Shown here: positions 1-4,780 of the stretch, in pieces | Numbering within the stretch: position 1 is the stretch's first letter | Layout of the letters: each line of letters starts with the position of its first letter | Assembly: GCA_017615955.1 (NCBI GenBank) | Contig: JAFZZD010000630.1 | Span: forward strand, 1 to 6,079 | Origin: Victivallales bacterium | GTDB taxonomy: Bacteria; Verrucomicrobiota; Lentisphaeria; Oligosphaerales; Oligosphaeraceae | Length of the DNA stretch: 6,079 nt | Direction: 5' to 3' | The notes under the pieces: model-generated | What the model was told of the DNA's origin: nothing | Seen by the model: the letters and a program-made list of their open reading frames with translations, nothing else | The model's database searches: none | Program-made: the position numbers and the translations under genes

Positions 1-78
1 CGCAGGCCTTTTCCGCCGGCTGAAGCCGGCGGCTCTGATCGCAGGCCTTTTCTGCCGGCTGAAGCCAGTGGCTCTGCC
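1..78. repeat. Two tandem copies of a 39-bp GC-rich hairpin repeat
   Basis: Unit 1 is 1-39 and unit 2 is 40-78. Both begin CGCAGGCCTTTT and carry the core GCCGGCTGAAGCC; they differ at only a few positions. Unit 1 contains a perfect hairpin, CCGCCGGC (13-20), loop TGAA, GCCGGCGG (25-32). In unit 2 the same stem is weakened by one mismatch and two G-U pairs. The array may start before the window. The plus frame from base 1 stays open to a TAA at 121-123, and the 39-bp period equals 13 codons, so this could also be the repeated C-terminus of an upstream gene. The changes between copies are largely non-synonymous in that frame (Pro/Leu, Gly/Ser, Asp/Ala), so an intergenic repeat is preferred. 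The T-run precedes the stem on the plus strand and becomes an A-run after it on the minus strand, so this is not a standard intrinsic terminator on either strand. Confidence 0.8.
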
Positions 79-102
79 AGTTTGCGGCTTGGCGCTATAG
101 TC

Positions 103-131
103 TTGAAATTACCTCCAATGTAAGATATGAA
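103..131 (+). promoter_or_regulatory. Possible sigma70-type promoter for the repeat protein
   Basis: TTGAAA (103-108, 5 of 6 matches to TTGACA) is followed 17 bp later by TATGAA (126-131, 4 of 6 matches to TATAAT). The spacing is ideal and the region is AT-rich, but in such DNA matches of this quality occur by chance. A weaker alternative is TTGCGT (211-216) with TTTAAT (233-238), 16 bp apart. If the organism used a Bacteroidota-type sigma factor, neither pair would be diagnostic. Confidence 0.3.
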
Positions 132-180
132 AAGTCGATTTTGAATGATACTATGTCAATAATTACTAAGATTGCAAGTA

Positions 181-200
181 TGACATTAATTTATGTGTCA
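181..200. promoter_or_regulatory. TGACA-N10-TGTCA dyad, possible operator
   Basis: Five-base half-sites TGACA (181-185) and TGTCA (196-200) form an inverted repeat over 20 bp with an AT-rich centre. This geometry suits a dimeric regulator binding one helical face. It lies downstream of the candidate promoter at 103-131 and upstream of the large gene. Five-base arms are short enough to arise by chance, and no regulator family is recognised. Confidence 0.2.
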
Positions 201-205
201 AGTAT

Positions 206-235
206 CAAAGTTGCGTCTTCGACTTTGCTATTTTT
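206..235 (+). terminator. Hairpin plus T-run: terminator or attenuator candidate
   Basis: CAAAGTTG (206-213) pairs with CGACTTTG (220-227), giving seven Watson-Crick pairs and one G-U pair around a six-base loop. It is followed by CTATTTTT (228-235). The order stem then U-rich tract is that of a rho-independent terminator on the plus strand, although the stem is only moderately stable. Lying 63 bp before the ATG at 298, it could end a transcript from the left or act as an attenuator in the leader of the repeat-protein gene. No leader peptide precedes it. Confidence 0.4.
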
Positions 236-252
236 AATGAACCATAACTCAA

Positions 253-294
253 ATGCATGGCATTAAGTATGTTTTTGGGGGAATGGTGGTATAG
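253..294 (+). other. 13-codon upstream reading frame, in frame with the large gene
   Basis: ATG at 253 opens a 13-residue frame (MHGIKYVFGGMVV) ending at TAG 292-294. One codon (TAC) then separates it from the ATG at 298, in the same frame. A second in-frame ATG is at 283. There is no clear Shine-Dalgarno before 253. It could be a translated leader whose terminating ribosomes restart at 298, or the remains of a longer N-terminus cut by the TAG, or chance. The peptide is not a signal sequence as it stands. An in-frame TGA at 238-240 closes the frame further upstream. Confidence 0.2.
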
Positions 295-297
295 TAC

Positions 298-3123
298 ATG
301 CCACTATATGAGTTTTTGACGGCAGATGGCATCATGGAAAAAAATGGAGATATAGTTCTGGAGCGCGAGCAATACACTGTCAAGGGTGATTTTCGTGTGA
401 AAGAGGCAGGCAGTTATCCTGAAGGCATCCATGGGTACAGGAATGTGGCTTTGGTGGCAGAGGGTGACTGGAACATTGCGGGCGTTGAGGGGATAGTCGG
501 CTCGCATAAATTGCGTAGGGAGCAAAGTGGCGAGGAAGGCGTGGTCGGGGAGTATGTGTCGCGCATTGATGCAAAGGACAGCATTTCCACTGGCGGCGCA
601 GCAAAAGTCAGCGGCATTGGCAATATTGCGTTCATAAGCGGTTTTGGCACGGTTAAGTTGAATGGTCTGGTGGAGGCGCCTTTGTGCGTTGAAGGAAGCG
701 TTTCCCTCTGGCGGGAGAATGAACTTGGCCTGTTCAGCAGCTACGTGGCAAAGGAGGACAGCTGCATTGCCACAGTTGTGTCTGACTATGGGAACGACAG
801 CATGCTTACCACCACCAGCGGCAAGAGGCAGGAGGCTGGCGAGAACTTCACCATGAAGGCAAATGCCGGCAACACAAGCCTTAATGCAACCAACTGCCAG
901 CTGGCTGATGTGCTGGGATATGGCAGCGTGACGTTGGACAGCAGCAGCACTGGCTCTGTTGTAGGCGGCCAGAGGCAGGAGGCAAGGAGCAGTGTCAAGA
1001 CATTTACCGAGAGACGTCAGACCAGGGATGTCTATGAGTTTCCATACATGCCCTTCTACATGCGTCATGACGAGGAACATGTCCTGAAGGAGAAGCGCAG
1101 CGAGAGGCAGTTAGCCAGTGGAACGCTGAAGTTGCGCAATGGCAGCTGTGTAGGCGGCGATGTGCGTGGTTACAAGACCGTGCGTGTGGGCGGTTCCATT
1201 GTTGAAGGGGACATCACAGGCGGCAGCCTGCAGAGCAGTAGTTCCCTTAACGAGGATGTGTCGCAGTCGGGCTACGTCCTTTACATTGACAAAGGTTCTT
1301 CAGAAGAGGCGAAGACATTGGCAAAGTCGAGCACTGGCAGCATCAAAATCAGCGGGGGCGCGCAAGTGCATGGGCGAGTGTCAGGGTATGAGAAAGTCAC
1401 TGTTTCCAATGCAATTTGCGGTGATTTTTCCTGGGCGGTGGAAGACGAGGTCATGGGGTTGCAGAATGGATGCTATTCCTACAGCAAAAGCACAAAATAC
1501 TCCAATGATTGCGCTGACATAAATGAGAAATCCGAGTACAGGGCATCCCATGGCGGCAGCATCAGCGTCAGCAATTCAAATGTCGGGAACATCACGGGAT
1601 ACGACAAAGTGACTGTGATTTCCTCGCAGGTAGGCGGCATTGCGCAGGACATGCTGGCGATTGAGTTGAAGAACAGCAATTATGGCTATTGTTGTCATCG
1701 TCCAGTTTATGCGGCGCCAACGGATGCAGAGGCGTATGTCATGGCGGCCAACTATGCAGCCAGTGACTTCTTGTTCTGCATACCGAACGTGACTGAAGCT
1801 GCCAGTGGAAAGCTGAAACTGCTTGATGCGACTGTAAGTGGCGGCATTTCCGGATATGCCAATGTCAGCGCAGAAGGCGGCTGCCTAGCGGGTGGCATAC
1901 GTGGCGGGCGCCATTACAGCAATGCTTCTGGGGAGATGACTTTGCTGATGGGAAGCCTCAGCCTGAAGAGACTGGAGTTAGGCGGTGACATATCGGGCTA
2001 CAATTCAGTGAAGATGCAGGGCGTCACGGCAATGGAAAGCTCCATTTCCATGGGCGAGCATACTGTGAAAGCGGATGGCTCGGATGTGTACAAACTGGCT
2101 GGCACCGTTTCCTTGAAGGACTGTATGCTCGGTGGCACCATTTTCTTGCCTTCGTCTGTTTTACTGGAAAATTCCACCCTGGGCGTATTGGATTGCACAG
2201 TGTCTGGCAATGCGCTTTCTCAGGTGACGATTAAGGACAGCCGCATAGATGGCGATGTGACGGGCAATGTGAGCATTTCATTCAGTGGCGAGTGCGGCAT
2301 TGGCGGCAGTGTGGCTTGTGGCCAGGCTAACGACAAGCTGACGGTGAAGAAAGGGGCAAGCCTGACGCTGGAAGGCGATGTGGATTTTGGCGAGGGCAAG
2401 AACCAGATTGAGGTTCAGAAGAACGCCAGCCTGAAAATGACAGGCGATTGGCAGGTGCGGGATTGCGATGCCCTGAAGGTTAATGGTGAACTGTTTTTGC
2501 TTGGGCAAGCTACTGCACTTTGGGAAAAAGACTGCATTTCTGGCACTGGCAGGATTTACCTGGACAGCCAGGCATGGGAGGAGAGGAAGGGCATTAAAAG
2601 TTCCTTCAAGGGAACCGCATACGATGTAGGAGAGCACGATGTGGCGCAGTACTTCCAGGGCGCGGCGGCTGAAAACGGGGACAATTCCATTTCTGGCGCC
2701 GTTGACCTGCTGGATTGGATGAAGGGTGAAAATACCAGAAATGGCTGGCTTTGCGGCAAGGAAAATGTGTACCACATAATGAACGAGGCCACCTCTCGCG
2801 CAGAATGGATACACTATGACCCATATCCAATCTGGGACTGGGACCTCGTGTTTTGGCCCAGATATTTCATCGACAAGGAAGACTGTTTTTCATTGAAGCT
2901 GGAGGACGCGCTGGCGGAAGGATATAGCACGCTGGAATTCTCCGACAATGTGAATGTGTATGTTTTCGGGGACAGGTGGTTCGATGTGCTTGACCGGGGC
3001 GAGGGAATGGCATTGGATGAACTTTGCGAAAGGCATGCTGGCGACACAGAAGTCAACATTTTTGTGGCCGTCAGCGGCGAGAAGTTTGCCACGCCAGGCA
3101 CATATACTGTCACGCTGGCGTAA
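298..3123 (+). CDS. Large beta-strand-repeat protein of unknown function
   Basis: A 941-residue protein that I do not recognise as a named family. Residues 28-675 hold about ten degenerate blocks of 30-40 residues. The core pattern is roughly SGxLKL-xxxxVGG-(D/N)I-(S/T)GYxxV-xV, as in GYKTV (291-295), GYEKV (364-367 region), GYDKV (434-438) and GYNSV (567-571). This spacing of Gly, Val and Ile suggests a beta-solenoid, as in adhesins, autotransporter passengers or bactofilin-like polymers. Charged inserts of variable length separate the blocks. Residues 680-755 continue as a repeat-like beta region (GASLTLEGDVDFGEG), followed by an aromatic C-terminal domain (YDPYPIWDWDL at 840-850) ending TYTVTLA. 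An in-frame TAG at 292-294 rules out an upstream start, and ATG 298 follows GGTGGT (285-290) by 7 nt. No signal peptide, membrane helix or terminal barrel is visible, and about 20 cysteines are unusual for a secreted solenoid. Export by type I secretion or a cytoplasmic scaffold role are both open. Confidence 0.85.
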   Translation: MPLYEFLTADGIMEKNGDIVLEREQYTVKGDFRVKEAGSYPEGIHGYRNVALVAEGDWNIAGVEGIVGSHKLRREQSGEEGVVGEYVSRIDAKDSISTGGAAKVSGIGNIAFISGFGTVKLNGLVEAPLCVEGSVSLWRENELGLFSSYVAKEDSCIATVVSDYGNDSMLTTTSGKRQEAGENFTMKANAGNTSLNATNCQLADVLGYGSVTLDSSSTGSVVGGQRQEARSSVKTFTERRQTRDVYEFPYMPFYMRHDEEHVLKEKRSERQLASGTLKLRNGSCVGGDVRGYKTVRVGGSIVEGDITGGSLQSSSSLNEDVSQSGYVLYIDKGSSEEAKTLAKSSTGSIKISGGAQVHGRVSGYEKVTVSNAICGDFSWAVEDEVMGLQNGCYSYSKSTKYSNDCADINEKSEYRASHGGSISVSNSNVGNITGYDKVTVISSQVGGIAQDMLAIELKNSNYGYCCHRPVYAAPTDAEAYVMAANYAASDFLFCIPNVTEAASGKLKLLDATVSGGISGYANVSAEGGCLAGGIRGGRHYSNASGEMTLLMGSLSLKRLELGGDISGYNSVKMQGVTAMESSISMGEHTVKADGSDVYKLAGTVSLKDCMLGGTIFLPSSVLLENSTLGVLDCTVSGNALSQVTIKDSRIDGDVTGNVSISFSGECGIGGSVACGQANDKLTVKKGASLTLEGDVDFGEGKNQIEVQKNASLKMTGDWQVRDCDALKVNGELFLLGQATALWEKDCISGTGRIYLDSQAWEERKGIKSSFKGTAYDVGEHDVAQYFQGAAAENGDNSISGAVDLLDWMKGENTRNGWLCGKENVYHIMNEATSRAEWIHYDPYPIWDWDLVFWPRYFIDKEDCFSLKLEDALAEGYSTLEFSDNVNVYVFGDRWFDVLDRGEGMALDELCERHAGDTEVNIFVAVSGEKFATPGTYTVTLA
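379..2322 (+). repeat. Degenerate protein repeat array, GY-x-x-V blocks
   Basis: Within the 941-residue protein, the motif (S/T/H/R/L)G(Y/F)xxV recurs at about residues 45, 114, 206, 290, 362, 433, 518 and 566, with more eroded copies near 616 and 655. Spacing varies from 48 to 92 residues because inserts of different length lie between blocks. Several inserts or block edges carry basic and Gln-rich strings such as KRQEA (176-180), QRQEA (225-229) and SERQLA (268-273). At DNA level AGAGGCAGGAGGC is repeated exactly at 824-836 and 971-983, 147 bp (49 codons) apart, but otherwise the copies have diverged, so this is an old duplication series. Confidence 0.75.
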
Positions 3124-3285
3124 TCTCAACGCAGAGACGCAGTCCATTGTAACTGTTCAGTTTTGGGTAATATAGGCATATTTTCACAAGAACCCAAATT
3201 GATAAGCAATAAAGTTGTTCAGCGCCGGTGGCGTATGGAAACACATAGGGGAGACTGGCACATTACAGGGGCGTGCATTTTGCAC
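3124..3285. other. Intergenic spacer left of the MITE-like element
   Basis: No gene is supported here. TTTGGGT (3162-3168) and ACCCAAA (3192-3198) could pair as a 7-bp stem with a 23-nt loop. GTGCA-TTT-TGCAC (3273-3285) forms a tiny hairpin. TTTTCAC at 3181-3187 recurs at 3292-3298, 3314-3320 and 3465-3471. No hairpin with a following T-run is seen after the stop of the large gene, so its terminator is not identified. Confidence 0.5.
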
Positions 3286-3336
3286 AATGACTTTTCACAG
3301 ATATCCCATAACATTTTCACAATAGTAGAAAATCAT

Positions 3337-3369
3337 GCCCTACCAGCGAGTAGGGCCGCTCTGCGGCCC
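3337..3369 (+). repeat. Overlapping double hairpin in the middle of the mobile element
   Basis: GCCCTAC (3337-3343) pairs with GTAGGGC (3350-3356) around CAGCGA. GGGCCGC (3353-3359) pairs with GCGGCCC (3363-3369) around TCT. The two stems share GGGC at 3353-3356, so they exclude each other or split those bases. A nearby CCCTAC at 3411-3416 could also pair with GTAGGG at 3350-3355. No T-run follows, so termination is not indicated. Confidence 0.6.
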
Positions 3370-3381
3370 CTTACTTGGCAT

Positions 3382-3405
3382 ATCTGAAAAGTGATTTTGT
3401 CAGAT
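3382..3405 (+). repeat. Hairpin in the right half of the mobile element
   Basis: ATCTGA (3382-3387) pairs with TCAGAT (3400-3405). The stem continues as AAA with TTT after a small bulge, closing on GTGA. The left arm overlaps ATATCTG (3380-3386), which is also present in the right terminal repeat (3451-3457). The inner sequence therefore repeats part of the element's end and may be a subterminal transposase-binding site. Confidence 0.5.
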
Positions 3406-3479
3406 TCTGCCCCTACTTATTTCCTACAGAACTATCAATTGCGTTATGGGATATCTGTAATGACTTTTCACTTTTCTGT

Positions 3480-3507
3480 TTGACAGTAGGTTAATCCGCA
3501 ATATGTT
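3480..3507 (+). promoter_or_regulatory. Promoter of the DUF1015-lysA operon
   Basis: TTGACA (3480-3485) matches the sigma70 -35 box at all six positions. TATGTT (3502-3507) matches the -10 box at four of six with a 16-bp spacer. Transcription would begin near 3514, giving a leader of about 60 nt before the ATG at 3573. The -35 box starts 10 bp after the right target-site duplication of the mobile element, so the insertion may have replaced or separated upstream control sites. Confidence 0.55.
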
Positions 3508-3520
3508 ACGCTACTTGAGA

Positions 3521-3535
3521 CAGGCATTGTGCCTG
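3521..3535 (+). promoter_or_regulatory. Leader hairpin or operator CAGGCA-TTG-TGCCTG
   Basis: A perfect 6-bp inverted repeat with a three-base centre lies just after the predicted transcription start and 37 bp before the DUF1015 start codon. As DNA it could be an operator for a dimeric repressor; as RNA it would be a small stable hairpin in the leader. No T-run follows, so it is not a terminator. GCATTG occurs at 3524-3529 and again at 3535-3540. The regulator is unknown. Confidence 0.35.
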
Positions 3536-3572
3536 CATTGAATAGAAACTGTAACACCATAACACGAAAGAA

Positions 3573-4757
3573 ATGAAAGTATTGCCTTTTAACGCCTATA
3601 TTCCGAATGGAGACGAGGCGGCAAAGATTGCCACATTGCCATACGATGTGATGAACAGGAAGGAGGCCGCGGCCATGGCTGCTGGCAATCCAATCAGCTT
3701 CCTGCATGTGACGCGCTCGGAAATCGACCTGGATGTGGAGGATGTGTATTCGCCGCAGGTCTATGAAAAGGCGAAGGAAAACTGGAAGAAACTGGCGGCT
3801 GAACATTTGAAAAAGGACGCGGAACCGCATTTCTACGTGTATTCGCTGGTGATGAATGGCCGCAGGCAGACTGGCATCGTGGCGACGCCGCTGGTAAAGG
3901 ACTACAATGAGAACCGCATCCTCAGGCATGAGAAGACACGCCGCGAAAAGGAAGATGACCGCACCAGGCACATCTCCACGCTCCGTGCGCAGACGGGGCC
4001 TGTATTCCTCACATACAAGGACAATGCCGCCATCGATGCAATCGTGGCTGAGACCATGAAGCAGAAGCCCCTCTTCGACTTTGTGGCGGAGGATGGCATC
4101 TCCCATACTGGATGGCGCATTGAAAACACCTCTGCAATGCAAAATGCATTCGGAAATGTAGATAAACTGTATATTGCGGACGGACATCATAGGGCGGCCT
4201 CCGCATCACGCACATACGCGGCGGACAGTTCAGGCGAGGCGGACCGTTTCCTGGCGGTGATATTCCCTGCATCGCAGTTGCGCATTCTGGCGTACAACCG
4301 CGTGGTTTTCACGCTTAACGGCAGGGACGAGGCTGGTTTCCTGGCGGAGCTGGGCAAGGTGGCGCCGTTGTCGCCTGTCAGCAATCCAGTGCCAGCCAAG
4401 CCAGGCGACGTGTGCGTTTACTGCGGTGGCAAATGGTATGGCTTGACCTTGCCTGATGTGGATACAGACGCCATTGGCAAGCTGGATGTAAGTCGCCTCC
4501 AGAGCCTGGTATTGCAGCCATTGCTGGGCATAGACGACCCACGCACAAGCAAGCAGATTGACTTCGTGGGCGGCATACGCGGCACGGCGGAACTGGAGAA
4601 ACGTGTCAATTCAGGGGAGGCGAAGGTGGCGTTCTCCATGTATCCCACCACGCTGGACCAATTGATGGCGATTGCGGACGAGGGGGGTATCATGCCTCCA
4701 AAGTCCACCTGGTTTGAGCCGAAGTTGAGGGACGGCCTCTTTGTGCACGAGATTTAA
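3573..4757 (+). CDS. DUF1015 family protein, possible serine-kinase-like enzyme
   Basis: A full-length 394-residue member of the DUF1015 family (Pfam PF06245). Conserved landmarks in order are LPYDVM (22-27), SFLHV (42-46), RHEKT (118-122) with DDRTRH (128-133), TGPVF (141-145), YIADGHHRAASA (200-211), YNRVV (241-245), FVGG (331-334) and the family-typical tail MPPKSTWFEPKLRDGLFVHE (374-393). The DGHHR motif resembles that of the ParB/sulfiredoxin-fold free serine kinases (SerK, SbnI), so phosphorylation of L-serine or a similar small molecule is plausible but not shown here. The protein has no signal peptide or membrane segment and should be cytoplasmic. Its start has only a weak GAAAG upstream; the N-terminus MKVLPFNAYIP fits family starts. 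It is probably the first gene of an operon with lysA, 23 bp downstream. In other bacteria DUF1015 genes often neighbour serA, which is not seen in this window. Confidence 0.93.
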   Translation: MKVLPFNAYIPNGDEAAKIATLPYDVMNRKEAAAMAAGNPISFLHVTRSEIDLDVEDVYSPQVYEKAKENWKKLAAEHLKKDAEPHFYVYSLVMNGRRQTGIVATPLVKDYNENRILRHEKTRREKEDDRTRHISTLRAQTGPVFLTYKDNAAIDAIVAETMKQKPLFDFVAEDGISHTGWRIENTSAMQNAFGNVDKLYIADGHHRAASASRTYAADSSGEADRFLAVIFPASQLRILAYNRVVFTLNGRDEAGFLAELGKVAPLSPVSNPVPAKPGDVCVYCGGKWYGLTLPDVDTDAIGKLDVSRLQSLVLQPLLGIDDPRTSKQIDFVGGIRGTAELEKRVNSGEAKVAFSMYPTTLDQLMAIADEGGIMPPKSTWFEPKLRDGLFVHEI

Positions 4758-4780
4758 ACACAAACGACAAAGGCATAAAA

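Larger units (their letters stand above)
79..297 (+). other. AT-rich leader upstream of the 941-residue repeat protein
   Basis: This stretch has no convincing long gene and is visibly more AT-rich than the coding regions on its right. It holds a possible promoter (103-131), a short dyad (181-200), a hairpin followed by a T-run (206-235) and a 13-codon reading frame (253-294), each listed separately. A minor dyad, AATGC-ATG-GCATT, lies at 252-264. If the promoter at 103-131 is real, the large gene would have a leader of about 160 nt, long enough to carry regulatory structure. Confidence 0.6.
3286..3469. mobile_element. MITE-like element with 16-bp inverted repeats and 11-bp target duplication
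   Basis: The element proper is 3297-3458 (162 bp). Its ends are a perfect 16-bp inverted repeat, ACAGATATCCCATAAC (3297-3312) and GTTATGGGATATCTGT (3443-3458). Directly outside each end is the same 11-mer AATGACTTTTC, at 3286-3296 and 3459-3469, as expected for a target-site duplication; the match runs two bases further on each side because the element starts AC. It is far too short for a transposase and has no plausible reading frame, so it would depend on an enzyme encoded elsewhere. An 11-bp duplication fits the range known for IS4-type transposases, but no family is assigned. Inside are three hairpins, and subterminal segments 3325-3333 and 3419-3427 also pair with one mismatch, so the whole may fold as a long imperfect hairpin. 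The intact ends and exact duplication argue for a fairly recent insertion. Confidence 0.75.

Noticed and set aside
9..32. Intrinsic terminator at the GC-rich hairpin
   Set aside because: The T-run is before the stem on the plus strand and reads as an A-run after the stem on the minus strand, so neither direction has a stem followed by a U-tract.
1..78. CRISPR array
   Set aside because: The two repeats are directly adjacent with no spacer between them, and no cas gene is present.
292..294. Pyrrolysine or other amber readthrough joining the mini-frame to the large gene
   Set aside because: No recoding element or dedicated machinery is visible, and the ATG at 298 with GGTGGT upstream explains the start without readthrough.
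304..1080. 258-codon open frame on the minus strand opposite the large gene
   Set aside because: Its product is low-complexity (rich in Ala, His, Leu and Cys) with no recognisable domain, while the plus strand has a coherent repeat protein. It is a shadow frame.
298..3123. Classical type V autotransporter
   Set aside because: There is no signal peptide and the C-terminus lacks the roughly 250-300-residue amphipathic barrel with a terminal aromatic residue. Only the passenger-like repeat pattern fits.
3181..3322. DnaA boxes or a replication origin from TTTTCACA-like sequences
   Set aside because: They lack the TTATNCACA pattern by one base of spacing, and no dnaA, dnaN or AT-rich unwinding element is present.
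3163..3387. 74-codon plus frame across the intergenic gap
   Set aside because: It runs through the left terminal repeat and hairpins of the mobile element, has no ribosome-binding site and has no protein-like pattern.
3468..4190. 240-codon minus-strand frame over the DUF1015 start and promoter region
   Set aside because: It covers conserved DUF1015 motifs on the other strand, and its product has no recognisable features.
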